Shown: positions 34,745-47,648 of the stretch, one piece after another
Layout of the letters: every line of letters begins with the position of its first letter
Numbering within the stretch: the first letter of the stretch is position 1
Assembly: GCA_013398955.1 (NCBI GenBank)
Contig: VWPU01011850.1
Location: 62,001-126,000 of the forward strand
Direction of reading: 5' to 3'
DNA length: 64,000 bases
DNA from: Callaeas wilsoni
Lineage: Eukaryota > Chordata > Aves > Passeriformes > Callaeidae
Notes under the pieces: generated by a model
Database searches by the model: none
The model's input: only the letters and a program-made list of their open reading frames with translations
Told to the model about the DNA's origin: nothing
Position numbers and translations under genes: made by a program

Positions 34745-35180
34745 AATCATAGAATGGATTGAGCTGCAAGGGACCTTAATGATCATCTCTTTCCACCTCC
34801 CCTGCCACAGGCAGGGACACTTTCCACCAGACTGGGTTGCTCCATGCCCCATCCAACCTGGCCTTGAACACTTTCAGGAATGGGGCATCCACAGCTTCTC
34901 TGGGCAACCTGTGCTTTACCACTGAAGAATTTCTTCTTAATATCTAAATTTACTCTCTCTCAGTTTAAAGCCATTCCCTCTTCTCCTATCATTCCATGCC
35001 CTTGTAAACAGTCCCTCTCCAGCTCTCTTTTTATAAGTTCCCTTCATTTGCAGTCTGCTAGAAAGTCTTTCTGGAGCCTTCTCCAGGCTGAACAACCTCA
35101 ATTCTCTCAACCTTTCCTCACAGGAGAGTTGCTTCAGCCCTTTAATCATCTTCCTGTTTCTCCTCTGGAATTTCTAGTAG
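34745..35180 (-). mobile_element. CR1 LINE, minus strand, 5'-truncated
   Basis: This begins at the element's 3' end with 'aatcatagaatgg' (the reversed 8-bp tail) and 'gcaagggaccttaatgatc'. It then runs through 'ccacaggcagggacactttc', 'atccaacctggccttgaac', 'tccacagcttctctgggca', 'agaatttcttcttaatatc', 'agtctttctggagcc'-like sequence and 'ttctccaggctgaacaacc', to 'tcttcctgtttctcctctgg'. About 435 bp of 3' UTR and the ORF2 terminus are present. The CR1-Y-like wording agrees with the elements at 42.9 and 59.6 kb. Confidence 0.96.
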
Positions 35181-38100
35181 ACAATTGCCATTTGCAAAAA
35201 CAGAAATGTCTCTCCTACTGCCAGGACCAGGCTTCCAGAGCAAGAATGGGCAAAATGGTACCATATCCAGTCTCACTCCAGCTTCCACCCATTTCAGCAT
35301 GTGTGGATATCTCAGAAGCATCTTCTAGACCAATGTGCCTGTTTGAACACACCTGAGAAAGTCTTTTTCAAGAAAGCTGCTGTTAGTCCAGAAAGCTCCA
35401 GAGGATGCTCTCCAGGACAGCCTCCAAATTTATTGTCTACACAGTCAGCAGAACTGCTTGGCCTGCAACTTGATTCCTACCCATTAAATAGGCTATTATT
35501 TTCTTGCAGGATCGTGAGAATACTGAGGCCTCAAGGAAATGGAAGTTCCATCATTAATTTGGAGGTCATGAGTAAAACCCTCAGTTTTCATAGTAATGCC
35601 CTTTTCTCTCAGCAATACTATATGAGTTTCCATAGCAAGAGGAAAGGCAGCATGTGTGCAAGGTGATCGATTACCTCCCTTCCCTTCTGCTCAGAAAATC
35701 CCACACGTGGGCATCAAAAGGGGTTAAAAAGTAGGAAACGCAGATACTTCCAAAGCTGCAAGCTCCATGCAGAAATATCCATCTACCGCGTTTGTAATGC
35801 CACGTGAGTTCACATGCCTGGGGGATAGTGCAAGGAAATCAAGTCACGCAACTTGAGGCAAGTCCACAGTAAAGGCTGCAAAATAAATTAGAAATAAATA
35901 CTCAAAACGCAAAACAGGGTTTAGCCATGCAGAGCTTGAATTGTCTTATTTCAGCCTGCTGAGAACAAGAGTATCTTATCTTCCCTGAGACAGTTTGTCC
36001 AAAGCTGTGCTAGGGACATCTCCACTGCAAGCAGAGGTAACTGTGTGCTGCCTGAGCTCATGGGTGGGAAGAAAAGTCAAAGCTGCTGCCATCCCTGCTC
36101 CCAGAGGGTTCACAACTCTCAGCAGGAGTTTTACTCCTCAGCATCTTATCTGGCCTGATCAAGCAAGTAGTGCCCTTTCCTCCCACTGAAAGCAGCTGAC
36201 ATGGTTTTAGTGTTGGCAGCTGCACCTGACCTCATCTCAGAGATGGGCAATGTGAATGCCAATCGTTGCTGCTTGATAGGGCCATGTCCCATCTGTATTC
36301 AGAAAAGAAACCCTCCAGAAATACAAAACTCTAGTTCTTAACTTCCCAGCAACTCTTTACAGAGTACATTTGCTTGCAGCAGTCACCCAGCTTTCCTTTG
36401 GAAATATATTTTGTCAGAGGGAAGTGTCAGTCCATGAGAATGTTTCCTTGGAATGATCAAAGAGTCTGGGTGGGAGAGACAGAAAAACAATGATGCTTTC
36501 TGAGCACTTCAGAGTTCATTATATCGCCCTAAAATGTATAGATACCTTGTAGCATGTGAATGTAATCATTGAAAATTGTAGTAAATCTGTCTTAATACAC
36601 TCTAATGCAAGGGAAATACATAATATATGCGATTATGCAAATACTTACCACAGAGAACTCTGGGTTCTTCCTCACTGCCATGTTTCAGACTTTCTTAATA
36701 GGAGGGGCAAGCAGAGAAATCACCTTGGTACAGAACCTACAGGATCACAACTTGTACCTGCTTATCCAGGGCTAATCTGTTCTTCAATGCAAGCCCTGGG
36801 AGCCTTGCAGCCATAAGAGGGAAGAATTTGTCTTTCTACCATTCCAACATGAACTTTGACATTAATCTCCAATGCACCCCAGCGCCTGAGCAATAAAACA
36901 AGGATCAGACTGATTTCTTCTCATGCTTCGTTTGCTCGCATAATTTAGAGTAGAAGATTTTCTGGGTGATGGTTGCTTTACTTCAAGCATCTAGAAATGT
37001 AGGGTTGTGGTCTCAGCGGGCAGCTCTCAGTTAACAGTAGCACAAAAAATCACAATAAAGCAGAAGGAAGAAACAAGATCAATTTTAGGATGTACAGCCA
37101 TACCTCTAATATACAAAATTTGATTGAAAAAAAACTCAGTTTCTACACTGAACTGAAAAATAGAGTAAGTGTTAGGCTTGGAAAAAATTAAGAAAGTATC
37201 TTTGAAGAAGCACTTTCATTTTCTGATCTTTTATTTAAGCACTGGCAACTGAAAATTGTGCAGTCTTTTAACAAGTTATATACACTCAAAACAGTGGCTG
37301 TTCTGTAATAAAACTAAAAACTCTTCATTTCATTCTACAGTAGGAAAGAAAGAAAGAATGCAAGTATTGTAATGATGATGAATTTTTTAAATAAAATTAT
37401 TAATTCACTCTGTTAAAAGATATTTAAGAAATTTTTACTCTTTTTGCAAATAGTCACAAAGAGCAATTCTAACAAAGAGAGATACTCTTAACTTTTATCA
37501 ATTCATTTTGAAACTGGAGTCACAGTATGATTTTCACTACCAAAAAAAAATTAAATACATTCATTTCCAATAGTTTTTCCAGGGTCAAGGAAAGTTTCAC
37601 AGATATCAGCCCAAAGAAAACAAAAACAGTAATAAAAATGAATCAACTGATGCAAAGAAATTGTTGGCAACAGCTTACCCAAAAGGGTAAGACATAGTTC
37701 TTTTGTGATTGAATCTATTGGGCAGCACTGAAGATAGGAGTCACAGTCATCAGGGCAGGGAACGAAAACAACAATATTAACAGATAACTCATATTTATGT
37801 CAATTCACTCTGTGCCTCAAGAAAAGTCTGATATGGTTCTCCTCTCTGCAATTCAGTGTTGACATCAACTTGGATGGGCAGCTTCAAAAGGCACAGAAAA
37901 CACCTCACTTCTAGAAAAAAAGCTCAACTTTCATAATACAGTAGACATTAGAGCAGGTTTAAGGGAGATTATGGATCAAAGGACTCAGCTTGAAACAAAT
38001 AAAAGTTACACAAGTCTTTCCTCCTCAGTAAAACAGCAACTCAAAGCTTGTCTCAGTGAAAACGACTTTTGATCTTTGTTATTCGACTGGATTTGAGCTG

Positions 38101-38361
38101 GTAGGTTTCATGCAGAGTTTGTATCTCAGATCTGCAGTCCTACTTTTGGAAGCAGGGAATGTTTCTGGGCTGATGAGGGCACATATAATACTTCATGTAG
38201 AAAATATCCACGTATAACAATTATGGGAAGGCCCACTACTTCCTGATGGAGATGTTCATATGAGCCATTAAGCAACACATCAATTCCATGTTAGCGGAAA
38301 GTTCTCATTTTCAGTATTGCTGTAGGATTTTGGAACAAAGAATTGCTAAGAGAACAGCACA

Positions 38362-38393
38362 GAAAGATTATTATAAGGAAAGATTATTATAAG
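38362..38393. repeat. perfect 16-bp tandem duplication
   Basis: GAAAGATTATTATAAG occurs twice back to back without mismatch, a recent slippage duplication. Confidence 0.97.
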
Positions 38394-39917
38394 GTGCTTT
38401 TGTCACAGACTTCTGCCAGAAATGGTGTTTAACATGAGACACATCGCATACATTTCTTCACATTGATTTCACCTGTCTGCTTGTGCTTTATTAATTCCAA
38501 GATATATTGTGCATATAAACCATATGTTTTCAATTAACTCCCTTGTTTGTAATTTCTGCATACAGATTCATTAAAGACATTAAAAATATATATTAACCGA
38601 TGCCTGTGTGGTTCTCTTAGTAGACAATTTTTAAATGTTAGCAAGCTATAAATTCTCCCATAACAGAAATTGTATTTTCTGAAAGATTTCCTGTGGGACG
38701 CTTTTTCCTGATGAAGGTAATAAATAAGACAAGTAATAAAATGTGAGTAGTACTGAAAAGGAAAATGCATGTGAGTGGAAGTAATGCACTGATGGGCCCC
38801 TCACTGAACTGCAAAGACCAGTTAGACATTACAGGTTCAATTCCTGCTTGCAGATACAAGAGTAACCTGCTCCTGTTCCCCATCTCCCACTTGAGTGCCT
38901 GATCAAAGATACCAACGTGATGGCTGCAGAGCAGCAAATTAGGTGTTTTGGAAGGAAAAGACATCTGGAGTTCTTTGGGAAGCAAGATCAGTATTTACCT
39001 GGCCACCACCCTGAGTGGTCCTGAAGGTTGGTCAGAAGGACACGACTTCTCTGACTCCCTTGGGGTGAAAGGATGCTCTTTGAGAACATCAAGCACCACT
39101 TTGAGAAAGTCAAAAATTTAAGGTTTTTTCTACTATGAAAGAGTTCTATTTTATATTTACCTGAAATTTCTTTCAGATGTCTCCAAACCAATAGCATCCA
39201 AAGTCATGCTAAGGGCGAATAAAACTTTTACCACAAATCAAACAAAATGTTCTCATCAGACCTCATATAATTTAACTTTTTTCAATGTATTGATTTTTCC
39301 ACATAAAAAAAACTTCCATTCACTCCTTGCATTTTTATTGGGATCTTTTTTTATTGCTAACAAACCCAAATATCACTATGTCAATCACAGATCTAAGTCA
39401 GCTTTTCACAGAGAAAAAAAAATATTATTTACACCAAATAATGTCAAATCAAACCTATGCTTTTATCAGAATATATATTTTAATCTTTTAAACCATTAGG
39501 TTGGCTCACCTTTTTTTTTTATTTCAAAAGGATTATTTGCACTCAAGAACAAATGCTTAGAAATGTGTCTGTGGAATTGCTTCTGAGATGGTTCAGTACA
39601 CAACCTGGACATTCACCTTGTGATGTGCAACCAAAAACAGGTGTCAGGAGCCAGGTTATGAGCCCAGTCTCCCTGGAGCAAAGCAAAGCTGAAATCAAGG
39701 ATGTCCTGAGTGAGGGATTGGAATCCCCCACTGTCATGTCCCACTCGGAAGCAAAGGGCAACATCCAAGATTTGTAGATGTCTGTGACTGAAAAAGAACA
39801 GCAAAAGCCAGAGCCATCCAAATGACCTTACAAAGCTTTCTTAATAAGTTCCACACTGGGCAAGGAAATTGGTATTTTTCTGCCCCTATTTTTTAATAGT
39901 AAGATAAATCAAAGATT

Positions 39918-39933
39918 AAAAAAAAAAAAAAAA
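39918..39933. repeat. poly(A) tract, 16 bases
   Basis: A pure run of 16 A residues. No retrocopy or LINE is visible on the 5' side that would make it a retrotransposition tail. Confidence 0.9.
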
Positions 39934-40207
39934 GAGGAGACACAGAGAGAGTGACAGATCAGCCAGGAGAGGAAAGGAAAACACCAGCCCTGGGGTGTCC
40001 AGGGCCTGGGGCAGCACCTGGATGCTGGGGGTCATCCTTTTCCTAGACAAGTTTTCCCTGCTCTGGGGCTGGTTTTTTCACTTCTCATGCAAACGAGTTA
40101 TCATGCACAGTCCATTCTCCCAGATCCTGCTGAGAATGGGTTTGAGCGCTTTCAGGATCTTGGTTGGTCCCAGTCCCACTCTGCTGGTCTTGCCCACTCC
40201 TTGGCCC

Positions 40208-40360
40208 CGTTCCTGCACTTGCACTGCTCTGTGCAGTCTCCGCGGACCAAACCAGGGAAGCTGATTGCAAAAGAAGTGCTTCCCTACCTCTGCATGGCCC
40301 CTGCTCCAGACAGATCCTGTTCTGACCTGCCCTTTTCCACAATCATCATTGCTGCTTGAG
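40208..40360. repeat. unclassified dispersed repeat, copy 2
   Basis: Partner of 28344-28500 in the same orientation. The strongest block is 40287-40321. It is more GC-rich than its surroundings and keeps several CpGs (around 40208 and 40242-40246), unlike copy 1. Open frames on both strands cover it, but none has a recognisable domain. Confidence 0.7.
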
Positions 40361-40865
40361 ATGTTGCAATGCTTAAAATCCTGGTTGCCCAGGCTTCTAC
40401 ACCCACTCACTTCAGTTCAGTTTTTTTCAGTGTGCACTATTTCCATTTGGCATTTGATTGGCATTTGCTGACAGCTTTGCTGTAACAGATCAGCAGAAAC
40501 AGGTGAGATTTCTGAAGAAAGTGAGAGACAAGTTAAATTTAAAATAACACCTGTATGAGCAATGAAAACCTTTCATCTCCCCTCACCAAATCCATTTTTT
40601 TAAAGATGTTAATATATCTTCTCTAAAGAGGTGTGAGTTTCAAGAAAGTTAGTTATCATATAACTGAAATTTAAAACAGTATTTATATGTTAATATTATC
40701 ATTGTTTAAATTGAAAATTTTACAATAGGCTGACTTGATAAATAAATAAATCAAGCTATGTGTAAACATGACCTAAAATACTTAGGATATACTAATTTTC
40801 TCTTCTGCATTCCAAGTCTGTTGCAAATGTGCCAAGTTATTTGACATCAGTGGAATCTGTCAAGA

Positions 40866-41033
40866 AATCTGTCCAGGGAAGTGGTGGAATCACTGTCTCT
40901 GGAAGTGTTAAAAAATCCATGTAGATGTGTTGCTTAGGGACATGGTTTAGGGGTGGGTCCGGCAGTGCTGCGTTAACGGTTGGGCTTGATGATTTCAGAG
41001 TTCTTTTCCAATCTAAATTAATCTATGATTCTA
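40866..41033 (+). mobile_element. CR1 LINE, short 3' piece
   Basis: Only the last 170 bases are present: 'tctgtccagggaagtggtgg', 'tcactgtctctggaagtg', 'gacatggtttaggggtggg', 'gcagtgctgcgttaacggtt', 'gggcttgatgatttcagag' and a degenerate tail 'aatctatgattct'. The 'ggtttag' wording groups it with the elements at 6.1, 52.4 and 62.2 kb. Confidence 0.95.
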
Positions 41034-41410
41034 AGCACTTTGTCCTTATCCTCAGAATTTAAAAAGTGCTGGAAGCCGTGAGCAGAGACAGGCTGCGAAT
41101 GGTGAGGTGCAGTAAAGAGAGCATGAGACTCTCTGAACTTCAAAGGGTCACAACTCATTGAGAAATAACACAGCAAATGAGACAATATAAACTCCATACA
41201 GTCATCTGCCTAAGTTAAACCTCCAAACTGAGGCAAATGAAATTCCCCTCTGGATGCTTCAAAGGCGTCTTCCTGTGTTTCTAAAAAGGCGCTCATGTGC
41301 CTGTGTCTGAGTAAGTGTTTTTTCTGCAAATCCTGCACATTCCTCTTCTCTAGCTGAGGTCTTAGTGAAACCTTGATACATAGAAATTAATCTTGGGTAG
41401 GTGTTATTTG

Positions 41411-41461
41411 AGATAAGAACTGCACAATATGATTCGAAATAACAACTGGACAATATGATTC
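41411..41461. repeat. imperfect 26-bp tandem duplication
   Basis: Two adjacent copies share 'acaatatgattc' and the upstream 'ataa.aact' pattern (41411-41435 and 41436-41461), differing at several bases. Confidence 0.85.
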
Positions 41462-42120
41462 CTTTCTGTGACACCACAAAAGATAGGTTTATTTAAGAGA
41501 AAACAATATTCTTGCTATCTTTGTTAGTTGACAGGTATAAGGAGCATCTTCAACAATAAAAGTGCTTCAATGCATGTTTGGCATGGTGGGGAAAGTATGG
41601 TGAAGGAAACTTTGCTATCACAGCATTTAGTGCATAAGACCTTGAGATCAACAGTAGATTACTATCTTTGTATTTCCAATTAAGCTCTGCTCAACAATTT
41701 TTCTAGCTCACTTCTACATCAGAACTCAAAATCTAACTTAAACAAAAATAATCACTATCACCTTAGATCATGTTGGAGGCTGCCAAGGGCACAAAATTGC
41801 ACTGAATTGTTATTATTAGATATAATAGAAAGAAAAAAGATTAAAATAGCTGCCTTATTTGAGAGCTATCTGGTCTGCACTTACTATCTTAACATCCTAA
41901 TGTAAGTCTTAGCAGCACACATCTCATACTTCTGGTCTGAACCTGGCACATTTTCATTCTATTGCAGAAATACAGGGAAAGACATCTGCTTTCCTAGATC
42001 AGTGGATAAGGACCTGGAAGGTCAGTGTATTGGTCTGTGTATTTACTGGATTAGCAATTCTGCAGAGTCATCTTCAGAAATGCAGAGAAATGCTTCTGTC
42101 TTGCTTGGCTTGATGCCTCG

Positions 42121-42462
42121 TTATTCATAAAAACAGAGTTCATGACCCTTTCTTTTAAAGGCTTTTGCCTCCTGCCTAAATCTTAAATGAATCTTGTTGC
42201 CTCTGATCACTGCATGTTTAATTTTTAACATTTCCTCTTGAATTTGCCTCAAATTCCTCAAAGCCAACACTGCCTGCACAAGCAACCTTTTTCTATCTGT
42301 GTCTGAAAATGATAGAAACACATTGTCTGTGAGAGGTTTCTCTTGTATATCTACAGAAATCACTTCGGGGTTTGCCAGCCTGTCCTGTGCGTCAGCCCCC
42401 ATAAATCCCAAGGCTTTAGCATTACCATGCAGGATGTTATTTTTAATCATTAATGAATCCAA
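42121..42462 (-). other. unassigned open reading frame, possible exon or chance
   Basis: A minus-strand frame of about 113 codons lies in single-copy DNA. The stop-free stretch opens just after a TGA. The first ATG is four codons in, so the natural product would be about 109 residues. Unlike other long frames here, its C-terminal half looks protein-like: a run rich in Leu, Arg, Lys, Glu and Gln ('LVQAVLALRNLRQIQEEM') that could form an amphipathic helix. A plausible splice acceptor (tttctatcattttcag) lies inside it at about 42304-42319. I recognise no family, and frames of this length occur by chance in 64 kb of AT-rich DNA. Confidence 0.15.
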
Positions 42463-42880
42463 TCAGGTTGGGAATTGTTGTGGCATATGGCTTTGAACAG
42501 AAGCAATGCTAATACACTCTGTTTAGGATTGAACTTCTAGAGAGTGAAAAGTGTTAATTGTGATTATAAGTGATGAAGAAAAGCAGGTAACCTATGAGGT
42601 ATGTTTGGACAAGGGTTTTGGCTGTCTAGCTCAATGTGGGATATCTCACCTCCTGGAGGCACATCTCTAAGAGTTTTTTAAAAGCTTATATGCCTTCTGT
42701 AGACTAGATGTCTGCTTTTCGACAGCTAAACTTAGCCGGAGTGATCCTCACTCTTAACGAAGGGTAATATTTTAGTTAACATGGAAACAGGAGGGATCAA
42801 TCATGGTTTCATTCACGTTTAGTAACAGACTAAACACCCTAGGTGCAATAACAGTTGGCACATGTGCAGATGAAGAAAAT

Positions 42881-43210
42881 GAATCATAGAAAGGATGGAT
42901 TAGAAGGGATCTTAAAGACCATGTCATGGGCAGGGACACCTTTCACTGTACCAGGGTGCTCCAAGCCCCTCCAACCTGTCTTGGACACTTCCAGGGATGG
43001 GGCAGCCACAGCTTCTCTGGGCAATCCACCACCCTCAAAATGAAGAATTTCTTCTTATTATCTAATCTAAACCTGATTTCTGCCAATTGAAAGCCCTTAT
43101 CCTATCACTTCTTTCCCTCTGTAAAACATCCCTCACCAGACTTCTTGTAGCCACTTTAGGGATTTAGGGTTCCCCAGTTCCTTCTCTTCTCCAGGCTGAA
43201 CAGTATTTTA
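42881..43210 (-). mobile_element. CR1 LINE, minus strand, 5'-truncated
   Basis: Left edge 'gaatcatagaaaggatgg' is the reversed tail. It continues with 'agaagggatcttaaagacc', 'tgggcagggacacctttca', 'ctccaacctgtcttggaca', 'tccagggatggggcagcca', 'cagcttctctgggcaatcc' and 'gaagaatttcttcttatta', to 'ttctccaggctgaacag'. The 'tcatgggcagggaca' wording places it in the CR1-Y-like group. Confidence 0.96.
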
Positions 43211-44002
43211 CTTTCAAGTAAGGGTTTACTCTTTCAATGCACCAGGCCATCTTTTAGAAGAAAAACAAAAACATTTTTCTTGAAAGCTATATGCATTTTG
43301 TAGGCTAAGAAATGTATTCTTGAGTAAATTATATTTTAGCATAAGTTTATTATAATTCATTGTGTTCTTGTTTGTCAGGCATGTATTTAATACTTTAATC
43401 CCTTTGTGTTTTAACATGCTTAAAATATTGACAAGCTCCATGACCTAGTTCCATTTACAGAATGAAATGCCATAGTTCTAAAGAAGGAATTTGCATAGAA
43501 AGTTTCATTTTACTTCAACTGAGCAACTGAAAATAGGTATTATAAGAAGCAGGACAAATAAGCATGGTAACAGGTGGGTTATTGGTACAAGTACCTGAAA
43601 TTAAAGAATGAAACATTAACCCAGTAATTGGGAAAGTTCCACAGTAGCACTGTCATGTAACTTCATGGCTTCTAGTCCCCAGAAAGGATGAGCAGCTGGA
43701 AAAACTGCATAACTCCAGGTAGCTGGAGATTTCTAGAGACTTGCAGCAACTCTCTGCTCCTGAATATCACAGGAGTTCCAAAAAAACCCACTGCTTTAGA
43801 AATATCCTTGCTTGAAATCCTAGAAATGGATTAGCTGACATGAGGACTTGAGGACAGGGATCAAGGGGTACTTCTCGAGAATTTGTGGAAATAATGCAAT
43901 TAAGTCCTGCTTAATCAAGCACTCCTGCTTTCACTGGAAAGGCAGGTGCTCGTTTTGTAGAACTTGCAGATGAAGGAAAAAGCACAGGGTAGCCCAGGTG
44001 GA
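43211..44002. other. unique non-coding DNA
   Basis: Between a minus-strand and a plus-strand CR1. No gene or repeat is recognised. One perfect ATTTGCAT octamer lies near 43489. Confidence 0.45.
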
Positions 44003-44203
44003 CATTCTTTGCTAGGGGGGTGGTGGGACACTGGAACAGAGCAGCTGTGGACTCACCACTCCTGGAGATGTTCAAGGCCAGGCTGGATGGGGCCCTGAGT
44101 AACCTGGTCCGGTGGACATTGCTGCCCACGGCAGGGGAATAGGAACACAGTGATCCTTCAGACGATCTAGATGATCTTCCAACCCTAACCATTCTATGAT
44201 TTT
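44003..44203 (+). mobile_element. CR1 LINE, short 3' piece
   Basis: Begins near 'ggtggtgggacactggaac'. It continues 'actcctggagatgttcaag', 'gccaggctggatggggccc', 'gagtaacctggtccggtgg', 'cattgctgcccacggcagg' and 'gatgatcttccaaccctaac', ending 'cattctatgatt'. An extra stretch near 44140-44170 interrupts the usual spacing before 'agatgatctt'. CR1-Y-like wording. Confidence 0.93.
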
Positions 44204-47200
44204 GACACCAAGACTGACCTTTCTATGGAGGTGTCTACATCCATGTGACTACTGGCACCAGAAGTGTCTGAGCAACTTCTGTCATCTACACAGATCTCAA
44301 CTCTGTTACTTAAGCACAGCTGTCTAGCACCATCCAAGACACCTAAGGGTATCCAAGACGTCCCACAGGTCTGCCAGATGTGCGACAGGACACACAGAAG
44401 AACGAAACCTGACTGGTGACTTTGCTCTCCTGCTTTTCAGTGTTGGTGCGTGGGCAGTTCAGACAAGTCTCGAGGTGAATAAATGTATCTGCTTTCTTTT
44501 TATATGTTGTGCTGTACAAGAAAATAAAGTTGCAAAGCTATGATAGATTGCTGAAGAAGCATGCCAATAGCTGGCTCGCTTTCATCAAAACTCACTTCCT
44601 TCCTGGTATTCAATTAAAAAAAGAAAATTACTGCATTTCAAATGCACTCTATTTTAGAACTTCATAAGCAGCCTCAGATGCTGCGGCAGTCATGAAATTT
44701 GCTTTCCTTATTCAGATATTGCAGTATATTGTGTTCCACAATAAATTCATTAGGCATTTTTTCCATATCCTGTCCAAATGTCACTGTGCAGCTGAGCTTT
44801 ATCTTCCCATTAATCTGGAATTGCTCTTTTACCCGAAACACTTAAACATGTATAATTTTAAATACTGAAGGAATTTTGACTGATTTCAGTAGGATTCTTT
44901 ATATATTTTAAATTATGTGTGTGCTGAAAATAGACAAAAATCTAGTTATTGGACTCCAACATGACTTTGTTCCACTGATCACCATCTTCTGAGCATGACC
45001 ATTTACACAGTTTTAAATCCACTGTCTGCTTTCATCCCGCTGGTGCATCAACCTCTTTTCTATGAAGATCTTACTACATTTGGCAAATGAAGTTATGGGA
45101 CTGAAGAAAGCAGGAAAAAATGCTTGTATATAAAGATCTGGTCCCATACCTCATCTAGTGAGAATGGTGTATCATCTCATTCCATTAATATCAGTAAAAC
45201 TACTTCTGAATTTCATGGAGAAGAATAGAGTCTTCAAAAGTGACCAAGTATCAAGTAGATATGTGTGTGGTGGAGGCCCTAATGTAAAAAATTTTGAAAT
45301 ATTTTGCTAGTGCATCTTGTTTCTTTTATTCTTTCAAACCATTTCTAGTTGATCCAGATGTAAAAAATCCAGCAGATTTTTGCACTTTCATAAGTATAAG
45401 GAGAAGTTAGCATGGAAATTTCATTTCTGCAATCAATTCCTAATAATATTTTCATAAATAAAATGAGACATTTTTTCTTTATCAGACAAGAGAAATTTTG
45501 AGCTAAACAATGACCTGATTTTTTTTACTTAACTGTGTGGTTTATTTACTTGGAGTACTATAGCTTCCTTTGCTCTCCTGGTTGTTTCATGATTCTCCAT
45601 TTTTTTTCTAAAACTTTTGTAGCATCGTTTCCTTTCATGTCCCCAGCATTTCTTTTTCAGAAATTTCTTTTTTCAAAAGATCTAGCAGCAGTTTGAACTA
45701 AAATCTTTCCTAATTTTCTATTTTAAGCATTACACAATTTTCCTCAGCTCTGACACATCATTGCCATTCAAGAATCTCAAAGCCTTTAGAAATTGTGTCA
45801 TCTCAATTTAATTTAAAGGCAAATGAAGACTCAAAGCAATACAAGGGCTGGACCCACACTAACCAACAGGCAAAGTTGTCAACGGCATTGATATCTGCTA
45901 TATTTCATTGCACAAATGCTTTCACTAAGCCTTTCACTTCTTTTTTTAATTCCCAGGGAATAGTGGAAGGTCCCTAAGATCATCAGTTCCATTATTATGA
46001 CACCCTGCTTACCTGTGTTGGTCTCAGGAGGGAAACTTTTATGTTCTGTGCACTTTTCTGCAGCTTGTATGAGGACTGTGGATAATCCAGAGGGAGCATT
46101 TTTCAAGGGCAGTTTTCAATTCTCAGAGAAACAACAGTACTTATGAGAGATGCCACCTAAAAAAGCCTGGAAGGTGGATGGAAATATACACAATTCAATA
46201 TTAAGACACCTTAGGTGACCTTTGAAGACACCCAACATCATGAAAGAACATGGGAGACACCAGCCAGCACACAGATGGCATTTGTGGCACAAGACAAGAC
46301 CTACAGGAAAGACTTCTCCATCTGGAATAATAGATAGGACATCCTAGGGCATCCTAAGTGACACAAGGCACAAGTTCATGCCACAGCCCCAGTTACTGGG
46401 TACCTAAATCTCTCCAACTCTGCTGACTCCAGCACAGTGAAGACACTTGGAGAGCCTATACACACCCCTATGTCAGTAGCTAAATTTAGACAGTAACTTC
46501 AAACTGTTTAAATTTAGTTTACATTTCAAACTCAATCATGTCCCTAAATCATTGCACTTGACATGCCAAGTGCATTTGGAGACGGTCTGAACGTGACTTC
46601 CCTAGAGAGAGGTGTTTCTTTGGTAAATTGTTGTGGAACTGTTGTTATGGAACGATCGGTTCAACTTTGTGCACATTTCTGGTGGGCTGATAGATGGCTT
46701 TTCTTTATTTAGCATCACAGTTTTTCTTCTACTTTTAATTGTGCTCCAGATGTTCCTGACAGCTGCTGGAAGACTAGGCCATCTGAGCACTCATCAAGCA
46801 CACACACACAAACAGCCAGAGGGGAAAGAGTTCCTCTGCCTCTATGAGGACATGTGCAATATGAGCATCCATGTCTGAGTCAATCACTCCCTTTTCTAGG
46901 CCAGCAAAAAACAGTTCATAGAGAGCCCCTGGCAACCAGATCTAACCTTGCAGTTAGTCTTGGCTTTGAGCAGAGGGGTGCTCTAAATGACATCCAGGAA
47001 TCAGCTCCAGCCTAGTTTTTCTCAGTTAATTTTTCTCGTGTTTTCTCATAAATATGCACTCAATGGCCTGTGAGTCATCTGAGCTGTTTTAGAAATTTAA
47101 GTGAGGAGGAAGGAGATTAGAAGTACTTGCTTTTCTCTATTATCTATAAAAGAAGCCTAGAAAATCAGCTCAGATGTAGACATTTAAACTGACAACATTT

Positions 47201-47616
47201 AGATTCGTTAGATTAGTAGACTCTTACAAGCATTCCTTGGAGCAGTGGGTGGACAGACAGTGTTCTGTCTCTCTGAGCCTCTGCTTAAAACTCATACAAT
47301 TTGAAAGACTCTGGCCTGTATTTTTCAATAATATTACATAAGAAAAAACAATAACTAATTATTTTTAATGCCATTCTCAGCTATGCCCTAACTTGGAAAT
47401 AATGAGATTAAAGTCATGGAGGAGCTGAATCAATAGCTTTGCATCTCCTGGCACAGTCTTGCATTTCAACCTATCAAGCCCTATGGCATCAGCTGTTTGT
47501 ATAAGGAAGCCCACAGCTGTGAGAGGCAGCTGACATCTGTGCTTCTGAACTAATTAGTGACAATGCCTTAACTAGCCCAGTATGACCACAGACATGCTAT
47601 TAAATTCTCATTTTAT

Positions 47617-47648
47617 AAAAAAAAAAAAGAAAGAAAAAGAAAAAAAAG
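47617..47648. repeat. A-rich low-complexity tract
   Basis: Thirty-two bases of A with a few G interruptions (AAAGAAAG pattern in the middle). No associated retroelement is seen. Confidence 0.93.

Larger units (their letters stand above)
35181..40865. other. long, mostly unique AT-rich stretch
   Basis: About 5.7 kb with no recognised gene. Inside are a small hairpin (CTTACCC-AAAA-GGGTAAG, 37674-37691), a 16-bp tandem duplication (38362-38393), an A16 run (39918-39933) and copy 2 of the unclassified dispersed repeat (40208-40360). The segment 36.5-39.5 kb is especially AT-rich. A minus-strand frame at 38638-38985 translates to a hydrophobic segment, but no gene context supports it. Confidence 0.5.
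41034..42880. other. unique non-coding DNA
   Basis: No interspersed repeat is recognised. It contains a 26-bp imperfect duplication (41411-41461) and an open frame on the minus strand (42121-42462) that is listed separately as a weak candidate. Confidence 0.45.

Noticed and set aside
38638..38985. Minus-strand frame with a hydrophobic segment followed by basic residues, like a membrane-anchor exon
   Set aside because: AT-rich DNA readily gives Leu/Ile/Phe runs. No paired splice sites, signal peptide or recognisable family could be supported.
45955..45990. 'ggtccctaagatcatcag' resembling a reversed CR1 3' end
   Set aside because: About 35 bases with no tail and no further CR1 blocks; too short to call as an element.
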